Program-made: the position numbers and the translations under genes | Shown here: in pieces, positions 1 through 7,873 of the stretch | How positions within the stretch are numbered: position 1 is the stretch's first letter | Layout: every line of letters starts with the position of its first letter | Notes under the pieces: model-generated | Told to the model about the DNA's origin: nothing | The model's input: the letters and a program-made list of their open reading frames with translations, nothing else | Databases searched by the model: none | Source: Xanthomonas sp. DAR 80977 | GTDB taxonomy: Bacteria; Pseudomonadota; Gammaproteobacteria; Xanthomonadales; Xanthomonadaceae | NCBI RefSeq assembly: GCF_041240605.1 | Contig: NZ_CP162487.1 | Coordinates: 5,401,001 to 5,465,000 of the forward strand | DNA: 64,000 bases | Direction: 5' to 3'

Positions 1-302
1 TCGACCAACTTTTCACGAACTCGCTGGGCAACCATTGCCTCGAGATCCTCGGCCACTTGCAGACCATCGGCGCGGGCAAGTCCCACGACCTTCTGTCCAA
101 TGCAGTTTCGTGGTTTCCGAACGCATTGCCATCCAACGACCGCCGGGTCAGGTGGTCGCAACACCAAGCCTTCTCTGACACACCTGAGTACGAGGCGGAG
201 ATGGACAGGCTGGATGCCGAGTTCTACAAGTACGAGGACAATCTGGGTTCACTGCTGAACTCGTATGTGGCCGAGCACCCGAATGCGTCGATCAGGGCTT
301 GA
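1..302 (+). CDS. DUF4375 (DMP19-like) family protein, 3' end only
   Basis: The reading frame is open from base 3 to the TGA at 300-302, so the true start lies before the window. The visible part begins DQLFTNSLGNHCLEILGHLQ and continues TIGAGKSHDLLSNAVSWFP. This matches the conserved core of DUF4375 proteins: a Q-F-F-x-N-S-x-G segment, then an A-I-G-A-x-K helix and an F-P turn. The C-terminal part is acidic and helical. The molecular function of the family is not established; members often lie among small accessory or immunity-type genes. Here a truncated DUF1877 gene follows directly. The assignment rests on motif recall, without an alignment. Confidence 0.65.
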   Translation, partial: DQLFTNSLGNHCLEILGHLQTIGAGKSHDLLSNAVSWFPNALPSNDRRVRWSQHQAFSDTPEYEAEMDRLDAEFYKYEDNLGSLLNSYVAEHPNASIRA

Positions 303-337
303 TCCGCTCCAACGTTCTGCCTCTTAGGAGGCATTCC

Positions 338-447
338 ATGGCTCGCCTTGGTGCCCATTTCGTCCTGTCGGACGAAGATGTTGCCGTTCTTCTATCTGAG
401 CAACGTAACGAAGAACGTCTGGCCGTCGTTCAAGAGGAAATCAAGGG
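338..447 (+). pseudogene. Truncated DUF1877 (YfbM-like) gene, N-terminal fragment
   Basis: An excellent ribosome site (TAGGAGG, 325-331) lies 6 bases before the ATG at 338. The product starts MARLGAHFVLSDEDVAVLLS, which resembles the start of DUF1877/YfbM-type proteins (M-x-x-L-G-x-x-F-x-L-S-D-E-x). After about 37 residues the family-like sequence stops and the frame runs into repeat sequence at 477-560, ending at 643 with an unrelated tail. A complete member would be about 150-170 residues. I infer a gene cut off by deletion or repeat insertion. A short functional peptide cannot be excluded. Confidence 0.5.
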
Positions 448-476
448 CGCTACTTCGAGCGGCCCAGAACCTACAT

Positions 477-560
477 TCCCTTCTCCCACCGGGACCATGG
501 CCCCCTTTTCGGGGGGAAGTTGGTGCGCAGCGGCGGATGAGGGTACGTCCGGCCTAGGCA
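477..560 (+). repeat. Partial copy of the ~150 bp dispersed intergenic element
   Basis: The segment contains the 'cttctccca-ccggga' and 'cggatgagggtacg' blocks also present, better preserved, in the elements at 38185-38334 and 40967-41119, but in the opposite orientation. It begins where the truncated DUF1877 gene loses its family sequence, so it may be connected with that truncation. Confidence 0.45.
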
Positions 561-660
561 TTTGCACGGCGCCCCAGGCGGCTTCTTTCACGGCCGGCGT
601 TCGCAGTGGATGCTCTTCAATCCAACGATTTCCGCCGCCGTAATGTCTGCCGCTTCGTTT

Positions 661-683
661 GTCGCGGCTGAAGCCGCTCCTAC
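661..683 (-). repeat. REP-type palindrome (GTAG class)
   Basis: One 23-base copy of the imperfect palindrome that recurs through the window. Read on the minus strand it starts GTAGGAG and has a GCGGC-TTCA-GCCGC hairpin. It lies in a gene-free stretch (about 684-843 shows nothing further that I recognise). Confidence 0.8.
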
Positions 684-843
684 AGGAAGAACTCGAACCG
701 ACTTGAATTTACCGAACGTCTACCTGCTTGGAGGAGTGAGAGATAGCGTTGTTGCGAAAGGCCTGCTGATTTGCATTGAACTTTTCAGCCATGCGCCATA
801 GGCTCCAGATCTAAGTGGACAGGGAGCTCCCGGTCGGCGTCAT

Positions 844-870
844 AGCCTCGGTGCGATCACCGGGGCTTTT
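844..870 (+). terminator. Rho-independent terminator-like hairpin
   Basis: A 10-bp stem (844-853 with 858-867, one G-T pair) closes a CGAT loop and is followed by T residues up to 870. No protein gene is evident upstream on this strand between about 690 and 840, so the transcript it would end is unknown. Confidence 0.45.
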
Positions 871-882
871 CGCTTTCTGGCG

Positions 883-910
883 GACGGAGGCTTTGGCCAA
901 AGCCTCCGTC
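883..910 (-). terminator. Perfect 28-bp palindrome behind the reductase gene
   Basis: Bases 883-896 and 897-910 are exact reverse complements. The palindrome starts 11 bases after the stop codon of the minus-strand reductase gene. Placement and strength fit a transcription terminator, although no long U-tract follows. Confidence 0.65.
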
Positions 911-921
911 AAACGCCACCT

Positions 922-1794
922 TCAGCCGTCTTGCCCGATACGATCCAACGCAGCCAACACATCCGCCGACAACGACAGCTCGGCCGCCGCCAGGTTCTCC
1001 CGCAGATGCGCGACCGACGAGGTCCCCGGGATCAGCAGGATGTTCGGCGCACGCGCCAGCAGCCAGGCCAGCGCCACCTGCATCGGCGTCGCGCCAAGCT
1101 CCTGCGCGATCGACGAGAGCGAGTCGGACTGCAACGGAGAGAAGCCGCCGAGCGGGAAGAACGGCACGTAGGCGATGCCATCGCGGCCGAGCGCGTCGAT
1201 CAGCGCATCGTCGTCGCGGTGCGCCAGGTTGTAGTGGTTCTGCACGCAGACCAGCTTGGCGATGCCCCGCGCTTCCTGCACCTGCGCGGCCGTGGCGTTG
1301 CTGATGCCCAGATGGCGGATCAGCCCGCGTTGCTGCAGTTCCGCCAGCGCGCCGAACTGCGCCTCGATCGAGCCTTCGCTGGGCTTGTACGGATCGAGCA
1401 TCACCCGCAGGTTGACCACGTCCAGGACCTCCAGGCCAAGGTTGCGCAGATTGTCGTGCACCGCCTGGGTCAGCTCGGCCGGGCGCTGCGCCGGCAGCCA
1501 GGACGCGTCGTCGCCGCGCACGGCGCCGACCTTGGTCACGATCGTCAGCTGCTGCGGATACGGATGCAGCGCCTCGCGGATCAGCTGGTTGGTGATGTGC
1601 GGCCCGTAGAAGTCGCTGGTGTCGATGTGGTCCACGCCCGCGGCCACCGCCTCGCGCAGCACCGCCAACGCCGCGGCGCGGTCCTTGGGCGGCCCGAACA
1701 CGCCAGGCCCGGCCAGCTGCATCGCGCCGTAGCCGATGCGGGTCACGCGACGGTCGCCGAGGGAAAAGGTGCCAGCTGTCGAAAGCTTGCTCAT
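922..1794 (-). CDS. pdxI: Aldo/keto reductase, probable NADPH-dependent pyridoxal reductase (PdxI/YdbC-like)
   Basis: The 290-residue protein is a single (beta/alpha)8 aldo/keto reductase. It carries GYGAMQLAGPGVFGPP near the N-terminus, DTSDFYG at 58-64 (catalytic Asp and Tyr) and VTKVG at 86-90 (catalytic Lys). The usual strand-4 histidine is replaced by VVNLR near 126. These features and the C-terminal LLIPGTSSVAHLRENLAA closely resemble E. coli YdbC/PdxI, which reduces pyridoxal to pyridoxine in the B6 salvage/shunt pathway. The ATG at 1794 is preceded by GGAGG. The gene is divergent from a LysR gene 111 bp away, its likely regulator. A general aldehyde reductase role is the alternative. 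Confidence 0.75.
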   Translation of the reverse strand: MSKLSTAGTFSLGDRRVTRIGYGAMQLAGPGVFGPPKDRAAALAVLREAVAAGVDHIDTSDFYGPHITNQLIREALHPYPQQLTIVTKVGAVRGDDASWLPAQRPAELTQAVHDNLRNLGLEVLDVVNLRVMLDPYKPSEGSIEAQFGALAELQQRGLIRHLGISNATAAQVQEARGIAKLVCVQNHYNLAHRDDDALIDALGRDGIAYVPFFPLGGFSPLQSDSLSSIAQELGATPMQVALAWLLARAPNILLIPGTSSVAHLRENLAAAELSLSADVLAALDRIGQDG

Positions 1795-1905
1795 GACTGC
1801 CTCCAGAAAGGGGGGCCGAAGCCCAGGTGAGGCCTGCACTGTAGGCGGCGCGCCGATGCGCGATAATCCGGTCGAATCGGCACGGGCTGTGCGGGATCTC
1901 GAACA

Positions 1906-2802
1906 ATGACCATGGACCTGCAGGACCTCTTCGCCTTCCTGGCGGTGCTGCGCGGCGGCGGCTTCCGCGAAGGCGCGCGGCTCAGCGGCAGCTCCGCCTC
2001 CAGCCTGAGCGAGGCCGTGCGGCGCCTGGAAACCCGCCTCGGCGTGCGCCTGTTCAACCGCACCACCCGCAGCGTACTGCCGACCGAGGCCGGCGCGCGC
2101 CTGGCCGAACGCCTGATCCCCGCCCTCGGTGAAGTGGAAGCGGCGCTGGACGTGGTCAACGGCTTCCGCGACCGCCCCAGCGGCACCCTGCGCCTCAACG
2201 TGCCGGGCGCCGCCGCGCGCCTGGTGCTGCCGGCGATCGTCACCCCGTTCCTGAAGGCCTATCCGGAGATCCGGCTGGAAGTGATCGTGGAGGACAGCTT
2301 CGTCGACGTGCTGGCCGCCGGCTGCGACGCCGGCATCCGCTACGACGAGCGCCTGGAACAGGACATGATCGCCGTGCCGATCGGCCCACGCGTGCAGCGC
2401 TTCGCCACCGCCGCATCGCCCGAGTACCTCGCCGCGCACGGGCACCCGCAACACCCGCGCGACCTGCTCGCGCACGCCTGCCTGCGCGGCCAGTTCGCCA
2501 GCGGCGCCATCCCGGCCTGGGAATTCGAACGCGACGGCGAGGTCGTGCTGGTCGAACCGAGCGGCCCGTTGCTGGTGCGCCTGGGCGCCGCGGTGGACCT
2601 GGCCATCGACGCCGCCGTGGGCGGCCTGGGCGTGATCCACCTGTTCGAAGACTGGCTGCGCCCGCACCTGGACAGCGGCGCGCTGGAGCCGGTGCTGGAA
2701 CCGTGGTGGCAAAGCTTCAGCGGCCCGTTCCTGTACTACCCCGGACGCCGCCACCTGCCCGCGCCGCTGCGCGCGTTCGTGGATTTCATTCGAACGCCGT
2801 GA
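1906..2802 (+). CDS. LysR-family transcriptional regulator
   Basis: The 298-residue protein has the typical LysR layout: an N-terminal winged helix-turn-helix (about 4-62, with FREGARLSGSSASSLSEAV and RLGVRLFNRTTRSV), then a periplasmic-binding-protein-like effector domain to the end. Two in-frame ATGs, 1906 and 1912, are possible. LysR regulators usually act on the divergent neighbour, here the pdxI-like reductase, and on themselves through the shared 111-bp gap. Effector unknown. The C-terminal IHLFEDWLRPHL..G.L segment is common in the subgroup that controls oxidoreductases. The assignment to family is secure; the target is inferred from position. Confidence 0.9.
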   Translation: MTMDLQDLFAFLAVLRGGGFREGARLSGSSASSLSEAVRRLETRLGVRLFNRTTRSVLPTEAGARLAERLIPALGEVEAALDVVNGFRDRPSGTLRLNVPGAAARLVLPAIVTPFLKAYPEIRLEVIVEDSFVDVLAAGCDAGIRYDERLEQDMIAVPIGPRVQRFATAASPEYLAAHGHPQHPRDLLAHACLRGQFASGAIPAWEFERDGEVVLVEPSGPLLVRLGAAVDLAIDAAVGGLGVIHLFEDWLRPHLDSGALEPVLEPWWQSFSGPFLYYPGRRHLPAPLRAFVDFIRTP

Positions 2803-2876
2803 GCGCGGCGCAAGCGCGACGCCATCTCACCGCTCCAGCATTCGGAACAATCGCCAACCGCTGCCCCCTGCTCCCT

Positions 2877-2899
2877 GTAGGAGCGGCTTCAGCCGCGAC
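2877..2899 (+). repeat. REP-type palindrome (GTAG class)
   Basis: A single 23-base copy with the GCGGC-TTCA-GCCGC hairpin, placed between the convergent LysR and DUF6891 genes. Confidence 0.8.
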
Positions 2900-2980
2900 C
2901 CGCCTTACCGACAATGCCAGCGTGCCAGACGAAGGCACGCCATCCGGCATCGCCCCACTACTTGCAAGAAAATTCCCCAT

Positions 2981-3544
2981 CTACTCGCGAAACCGCCGCA
3001 ACCAAACAAATCCAGGCACCGCGATCCGCATCTTCGACGTCCCATCCCACGCCAACACGAACCCCGCATCCGCCAACGCCGCAGCGACCCGCTGCCCCAC
3101 GGCCAGATCCGCATCCGCCCCATCCTGCAAATCCCCGAACGCGACAAACAACCCACCACCCTCCACCGCGCACTCCACATCCTGCCCGTGGTAGAAACAA
3201 TAACCGTGGTACTGGCCTTCCGGCGCCTCCGCCACCGCCTCGGTCACCTCGGTGTGACCATCGGACATTGTGTACCCGGCATTCGCCAGCGCGCAGATGC
3301 CCACGTCGTGCAACTGCTCGAACACCGCATCCAGGCGATCGCAATCGGTCCGCGCAGGCCAACCCAACTCCGCCTGCTGCTTGGCCTGCCACTGGCTGGC
3401 GACCGCGGCACGCAGCATCGGTTCGTCGCACCCGTCTTCCAGAATGTCGTCGAGCATCTCCTCGCGGATCTCGGACTCAGAGTAGTAGCCGGACCAGACC
3501 CACTTCCGGATTGAATCGAGGACATACGCATCGCTCTCGTTCAC
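2981..3544 (-). CDS. DUF6891 family protein
   Basis: The 187-residue soluble, acidic protein has the pattern I associate with DUF6891: an N-terminal helix with LDDILEDGCDEPMLRAAV, a TDCDRLDAVFEQL helix, the ALANAGYTMSDGH turn, and a C-terminal GQRVAAALADAGFVLAWDG helix followed by I-x-V-P-G-F-V-W. The chosen start is a GTG at 3544, because AGGAGC stands 5 bases before it. The family's role is unknown. It is not in an operon with its neighbours and has no signal peptide. Confidence 0.75.
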   Translation of the reverse strand: MNESDAYVLDSIRKWVWSGYYSESEIREEMLDDILEDGCDEPMLRAAVASQWQAKQQAELGWPARTDCDRLDAVFEQLHDVGICALANAGYTMSDGHTEVTEAVAEAPEGQYHGYCFYHGQDVECAVEGGGLFVAFGDLQDGADADLAVGQRVAAALADAGFVLAWDGTSKMRIAVPGFVWLRRFRE

Positions 3545-3743
3545 GCTCGCTCCTGTCGAATGCCTAGCGTCTATCTGGCGCGCACGTTAGCAGGACGATG
3601 TTTCGGATTCGGAAACGCCGCGTGATCATCCCGATCGAGGCGAGCACCATTGCAGCGAAAAGCCGCAAGCAGCACCACGCCAATCGCTGCTGCACGCGAC
3701 GGCAGCCAGTGATTCAAGCCATGAAGCGATGTGGCCCGCAGTA

Positions 3744-3992
3744 TCAGGCGAGCCCGTCATCGGAACCACTGGACAGGAGCGAGCCATCCCGCGCGACTCT
3801 TGCGCCGCACGCCGGGCATTGCCATCCCCCCAGCATCGCTTCGCGCGCATTGCTTGGCTTGCGGAACCTCGGCAGGAGCGTCTTGCATTTCGGACACGAC
3901 TTGCGAGGAAGCAGGAACGCCACGACCAGCACCGCTGCACCGCCAGCGATACCGCCAACCACCGCGAATGCCAGAATCGCGTACGTGAACAT
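3744..3992 (-). CDS. Small membrane protein with a zinc-ribbon tail
   Basis: The 82-residue protein has one membrane helix (about residues 4-28, rich in A, V, G) followed by a cytosolic tail with CPKC near 33-36 and CPAC near 59-62. That is a classic four-cysteine zinc-ribbon spacing. The bases preceding the ATG give only a weak ribosome site. It lies 56 bp downstream of the three-helix membrane protein gene on the same strand and probably belongs to its operon. No specific function is recognised. Confidence 0.6.
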   Translation of the reverse strand: MFTYAILAFAVVGGIAGGAAVLVVAFLLPRKSCPKCKTLLPRFRKPSNAREAMLGGWQCPACGARVARDGSLLSSGSDDGLA

Positions 3993-4048
3993 GCTGCCAG
4001 GGCCTCACATGGGGATTGGGCGGTTGCCAAACCTTCCGCCCGAATACG

Positions 4049-4372
4049 TCAGTTCCATAGTACGACCACGGCAACGACGGATGAAGCCACGAGAAGTGGC
4101 AAAGCCAAGAGCAGCAGCTCCGCGAGACGGCGACGCGGCCGAGGCGCAGGCAGACGCACGAACGACACGACCCCGAGACCCAGGGCAACCAAGGAAAGAA
4201 AGCACATGGCCAACAACCCGAGCCCCCAGGCCCCGAGCAGGGGCATGCCACACACGACACCGTCCCGCGTCTCGGCCCACTGGTTGAAACGCCAGGAAAA
4301 ATAGGCCACGTACGCGGCCGGCGCGAGCACCGACAGCACCAACATGGCGATGGAGCAGGATCGAAACGTCAT
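4049..4372 (-). CDS. Three-helix membrane protein of unknown function
   Basis: The 107-residue product has three strongly hydrophobic segments (about 8-28, 47-68 and 84-104), separated by short charged loops including RLPAPRPRRRLAE. The ATG at 4372 overlaps the TGA of the upstream gene in an ATGA arrangement, which points to translational coupling and fixes the start. An in-frame ATG at 4345 is the alternative. It forms an operon with the cysteine-rich gene before it and probably the zinc-ribbon membrane protein after it. I do not recognise the family. Confidence 0.55.
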   Translation of the reverse strand: MTFRSCSIAMLVLSVLAPAAYVAYFSWRFNQWAETRDGVVCGMPLLGAWGLGLLAMCFLSLVALGLGVVSFVRLPAPRPRRRLAELLLLALPLLVASSVVAVVVLWN

Positions 4373-4596
4373 CTCGGCGCCCCCCCCGGCGTCCTCTCGG
4401 CGCAGACGACACAGCGCTGCTGAAGCGTCGCGCAATCGACGCATATCTTCCAAGCACTGTTGCAGTAGTTTTTGCTTGCAGCGCCGCCTTGACCGTTCCA
4501 GGTCGCGCCGCACAGCGTACAGCTGCGGAAAGAGCGGTTGCGTTCAGCCCCCTTGCAAGCTTGCCAGCAAAAGGGCGTATCTCTCTGGGACGCCAT
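4369..4596 (-). CDS. Small cysteine-rich, probably zinc-binding protein
   Basis: The 75-residue protein carries nine cysteines, including a CTLC pair, a CVDC pair and a CVVC pair. That suggests one or two zinc knuckles. It has no signal peptide or membrane helix. The ATG at 4596 starts MASQRDTPFCWQACK; upstream in-frame sequence is not protein-like and overlaps a RidA remnant on the other strand. The stop codon overlaps the next gene by four bases. Role unknown; a zinc-ribbon adaptor of the adjacent membrane proteins is conceivable. Confidence 0.5.
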   Translation of the reverse strand: MASQRDTPFCWQACKGAERNRSFRSCTLCGATWNGQGGAASKNYCNSAWKICVDCATLQQRCVVCAERTPGGAPR

Positions 4597-4741
4597 GTCG
4601 TTCTCTTGGTATCCAGCTGTCATGTCAGCGCCTGGAAGCGGCGTTGCGGCGAGTATCCGCCAACGCCAGAGGCCTGGGAAGAGAACAGCTCCCACCCTGC
4701 ATCGATGATTGGCGAGGCACGGCCGGCGATCCTTCACCCTT

Positions 4742-4846
4742 AGGGGCAGCGCCCCATACCCGACGGTCACCGCCGTCGGCGCCACCTGGCTGTACGGATT
4801 CCAGTTCGAGATCAAGGTGATCGCCACGCCGCCCGAGCTACGGTAA
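4742..4846 (+). pseudogene. RidA (YjgF/YER057c/UK114) family, 3' remnant
   Basis: On the plus strand, in the frame ending at TAA 4844-4846, the sequence reads APYPTVTAVGATWLYGFQFE, then I-K-V-I-A-T-P-P-E-L-R-stop. This is the typical end of a RidA-family enamine/imine deaminase, with the conserved P-x-V-T-A-V-G-x-x-W-L and F-E-I-K strand. Nothing RidA-like precedes it, so only about 35 C-terminal codons survive. It is a gene broken by rearrangement; the zinc-ribbon operon on the other strand now occupies its 5' side. Confidence 0.6.
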
Positions 4847-4932
4847 CGGGCGGCCCCGAAAACTGGACGCCGGACTGCAGTGATGCACGCACCACGTGCG
4901 GACGCGATCCGGGCGGTGCCGTTCGCCCTGGC

Positions 4933-5295
4933 TCACCCCTCGGGGGGCCACTCGCGAAAGTTCACGCACACGGTGCTCTTGTCCAGCATCGCGAACTCGC
5001 GCGAACCCCAGGGCCGGAGCGCGACGGTGTTGCAATTGGGATGCAGCAGATGCGGCACGCGCGCGGACATTTCCGCGAAGATCGCATCGACATCGTCGGT
5101 GTCGACGCTGAGCTCCGGCCGATCCTTCGCCGCCCACTCAGGGTTCTCGACCAGATAGGCCTTGGCGCCGTCGCGGGCGACCACCGCCATGGTGCCGTCC
5201 TGGTACTGGATGGCAAAGCCCAGGCCGTCGACGAAGAAGTCGAGTCCGTCCTGCAGGCGGTCGTAGAAGATCTTCGGAATGAGGTTCTTGAACAT
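4933..5295 (-). CDS. VOC (glyoxalase/bleomycin-resistance fold) family protein
   Basis: The 120-residue protein matches a small single-module VOC protein: MFKNLIPKIFYDRLQDGLDF, then FFVDGLGF, a YQDGTMAVVARDG strand, DTDDVDAIFAEM and a C-terminal WGSREFAMLDKSTVCVNF strand. Members bind metal or ligands as dimers; many are lyases, dioxygenases or resistance proteins. GGAGA lies 6 bases before the ATG at 5295. Longer upstream in-frame sequence lacks VOC features. Substrate unknown. Confidence 0.75.
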   Translation of the reverse strand: MFKNLIPKIFYDRLQDGLDFFVDGLGFAIQYQDGTMAVVARDGAKAYLVENPEWAAKDRPELSVDTDDVDAIFAEMSARVPHLLHPNCNTVALRPWGSREFAMLDKSTVCVNFREWPPEG

Positions 5296-5365
5296 CGGGG
5301 TCTCCTGCGCGGGAAGCCTGCTGGTGGCTGGAACTACGGTAACACCGAGAAGCGCCGGGTCTTGC

Positions 5366-5764
5366 TCACAACTCCGCGGCGTCTTCCACAAGCGCCCATT
5401 CCTTCATATCCGGGATCACCTGCCCCGCCACGAACGCGAAGACGTCCTCGAAGCTGGCAGCGACGATGTTCCAGGTGCGAGGCGATGGCGTGGAACTGTC
5501 GGCGAACACGGGATGAAAGCAGACGACTGTGTCGCTGATGCGGCCATCCATCACCAGCAACCCGGCGAAGTCGTCGCGATCCTGGCGCCTGGCGAAGCTG
5601 AAGACCTCGCCACCGCTCACATCCTCGCGGCCGAATGCGCGCGACGCGAAGGCCAACTCCGACGTTTCGGTGATGAAGTGCCAGGGAGTAAAACTGGTCA
5701 GGCCCTGCGCAAGGAACCAGCGCAGTGCGTTGGGCCAGGCGGGATCGATCTGATTGCGTTCCAT
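5366..5764 (-). CDS. Hypothetical protein, possibly SUKH/SMI1-like
   Basis: The 132-residue soluble protein begins MERNQIDPAWPNALRWFLAQ. It has a PWHFI segment, a central FSFARRQDRDDFAGL strand and a V-V-C-F-H-P strand, then an aromatic WNIVAASFEDVFAFV helix. The order (N-terminal helix with P-W, F-A-x-x-x-D-x-D-D strand, V-x-x-x-H turn, C-terminal helix) resembles SMI1/KNR4 (SUKH) proteins, which include many toxin-immunity proteins. The resemblance is moderate and no conserved active site is seen. Confidence 0.5.
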   Translation of the reverse strand: MERNQIDPAWPNALRWFLAQGLTSFTPWHFITETSELAFASRAFGREDVSGGEVFSFARRQDRDDFAGLLVMDGRISDTVVCFHPVFADSSTPSPRTWNIVAASFEDVFAFVAGQVIPDMKEWALVEDAAEL

Positions 5765-5870
5765 GAGTGTCAGGCGAACTTCCGCTGCTCTTCGGATGGC
5801 TGGATGCCTCGCTGCAGCCTTACACTGATACGCTCAAACCTCAAGATCAGCGTACACCCCAAGGAAAACT

Positions 5871-6275
5871 ATGCGGCCGCTGCTAGCGATTTTATTCGTG
5901 CTCGTTGCTTTCATGAGTAGCGCCGACTGCTCGTCGTTATCATCCACCGATCGTTGGAATCGATTGAAGGATGAAAGCGACCGGCAAACGTCGACCTTCC
6001 GCGGCATGCTGTGGGAAAGGGAGATGATTCTGGTGCACAACCAATTCTGGGCCCAGGTGTATCAGGCCTGCGCGCCCGAGGCGAGAGCTGCAGGCATCGG
6101 CAGCTTCAAGGCTGTTGCAACCGTCGACCGCCACGGCAAGGTGACCGAGTATCTGGTCAATCCGGACGTTCCCGCGCTGCGATGCTTTGCCACGCAGATG
6201 GTGGGCCGCCAGTATCCGGAACCTCCAGTGGCCCCCTTTTATGAAGTCTATGGCGTCACTATCGATCCGGAATGA
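5871..6275 (+). CDS. Small exported protein, TonB-C-terminus-like
   Basis: The 134-residue protein has an N-terminal signal sequence (MRPLLAILFVLVAFMSSADC, possible lipoprotein cysteine at 20) and a mature region with two further cysteines. The segment AVATVDRHGKVTEYLVNP, followed by a cysteine-containing helix and QYPEPPVAPFYEVYGVTI, recalls the beta-alpha-beta arrangement of TonB-type C-terminal domains. A periplasmic location is likely. Function unknown. It converges on the uxuB-like gene and is not in an operon. Confidence 0.55.
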   Translation: MRPLLAILFVLVAFMSSADCSSLSSTDRWNRLKDESDRQTSTFRGMLWEREMILVHNQFWAQVYQACAPEARAAGIGSFKAVATVDRHGKVTEYLVNPDVPALRCFATQMVGRQYPEPPVAPFYEVYGVTIDPE

Positions 6276-6352
6276 CTTGACGGGAGGCCGACCAGCTCGC
6301 GCAAGACGTCCTTGACTTCATTCGCTTTTGCCGTCGAATGGCTGCTGCGGAT

Positions 6353-7822
6353 TTATGCCGACTCAAGAGCGCCTTCCACACCTTTCTGTCCGCTGTTGTC
6401 AACGCTCAACCTTGCACAAACCGCTCGCAGCGTCTCGACGAAACGTACATCCTGCGATAGCGGAGCGAACACTGCATCCAGCCGGAGGAACGCCTCCACA
6501 TCACGCCCTACATCGCCGGTCGCACTGCGCCCGATCTCGGTCAGCACCTCGCGCATCGGATCCACCAGTGCCACGCCAGCGCGCGCCTGGCGCCGCACGA
6601 ACTGCATCCACGCTGCGATCGGCAGGCACAGGCGATCGATGCGGCGGCCGGCGGCCAGGGCGTCGGCGATGGTGCCGAGCAGGCGTACCGGCAGTTTCTG
6701 CGAGCCGTCCCAGGCGATCTGCGCCAGGCGATGGGCGATGGCGGGGTTGCGGAAGCGGGCGAGGATGGCGCCGGTGTAGTGCTGCGGATCGAAGCCGGGC
6801 ATCGGCTGTAGCGTCGGCGCGATGTCGTCGCGCATCAGGGTTTCGACGAAGGCGGCCAGTTGCGGGTGGCGCATGGCGTCGGCGACGGTGTCCAGGTCGA
6901 GCAGGGAGCCCAGATACGCCAGCGCGGAGTGTGGGCCGTTGAGCAGGCGCAGCTTGGCGCGGTCGTAGCCGGCGATGTCGTCGCTCAGGGTGACGCCGGC
7001 GCGCTCGAAGGCGGGGCGGCCGTTGCAGAAGCGGTCTTCGATCACCCATTGGCTGTAGCGCTCGCGCTGGATCGGCCAGGCGTCGTGGCAGCCGAGTTGC
7101 GCGGCGACGCGTGCGCGCAGGGCGTCGTCGCTGGCCGGGGTGATGCTGTCGACCATCGAGCGCGGGAACGCGGCCTCGGTTTCGATCCAGGCGGCCAGTG
7201 CGGGGTCGAGGGCGTGCGCGAACTGGAGGACGGCGCGGCGCAGCTTGCCGCCGTTGTCGGGCAGGTTGTCGCAGCTGAGCACGGTGTACGCCGCCAGGCC
7301 CAGGCGCAGGCGTTCGCGCAGGCCAGCGACGAGGTAGCCGACGGCGCTGCGCGGGGCGTGCGGGGCGGCGAGGTCGTGGACGATGTCCGGATGGGCGAAG
7401 TCGAGGTGTTTGCCGGCCAGGCAGTAGCCCTTCTCGGTGACGGTGAGGGTGACCAGGCGCACCGCCGGGTCGGCCAGGCGGGCGAGGACGGCGGGCTGCT
7501 CGTCTTGCGCGCACAGCACTTCGCGGATGGCGCCGATGATGCGCAGCTGCGGGTGTTCGTCGAGCAGGGCGAGGGTGTAGAGGCCGTCCTGCGGGCGCAG
7601 TGCGTCGCGCACCTGCGGGCTGTGCAGGGAGACGGCGCTGATCGCCCAGTCCGGTTCGGTTGCGAGCAGGTCGTCGAGGTAGACGGCCTGGTGGGCGCGG
7701 TGGAAGGCGCCGGCGCCTAGGTGGACGATGCCGATGCGGACGCGGTCCAGGGCGTAGGCTGGGCGGGCGATGGTGGGCGGCAGGCTGGGGAGCGTGGCGG
7801 CGGTGAGGCGTGGGTCGGTCAC
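6353..7822 (-). CDS. uxuB: Mannitol dehydrogenase-family oxidoreductase, probable fructuronate reductase
   Basis: The 489-residue protein is a full-length polyol-dehydrogenase-type enzyme. Its Rossmann start is VRIGIVHLGAGAFHRAHQ, followed by VTLTVTEKGY. The catalytic motif KLRLLNGPHSALAYLG gives the K-x5-N-x2-H signature. Family members reduce fructuronate, tagaturonate or mannitol with NAD(H). Context decides: it is co-oriented with an alpha-glucuronidase and a mannonate dehydratase, so conversion of D-fructuronate to D-mannonate (UxuB) is most likely. It is separated from the GH3 gene by 250 bp with a strong hairpin and two REPs, so it may have partly independent expression. Confidence 0.85.
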   Translation of the reverse strand: MTDPRLTAATLPSLPPTIARPAYALDRVRIGIVHLGAGAFHRAHQAVYLDDLLATEPDWAISAVSLHSPQVRDALRPQDGLYTLALLDEHPQLRIIGAIREVLCAQDEQPAVLARLADPAVRLVTLTVTEKGYCLAGKHLDFAHPDIVHDLAAPHAPRSAVGYLVAGLRERLRLGLAAYTVLSCDNLPDNGGKLRRAVLQFAHALDPALAAWIETEAAFPRSMVDSITPASDDALRARVAAQLGCHDAWPIQRERYSQWVIEDRFCNGRPAFERAGVTLSDDIAGYDRAKLRLLNGPHSALAYLGSLLDLDTVADAMRHPQLAAFVETLMRDDIAPTLQPMPGFDPQHYTGAILARFRNPAIAHRLAQIAWDGSQKLPVRLLGTIADALAAGRRIDRLCLPIAAWMQFVRRQARAGVALVDPMREVLTEIGRSATGDVGRDVEAFLRLDAVFAPLSQDVRFVETLRAVCARLSVDNSGQKGVEGALESA

Positions 7823-7873
7823 GGGAGATCCAGGGGGAGGATTTTTTCGGTCTGAGACTTGGTCGGTAGGGCT

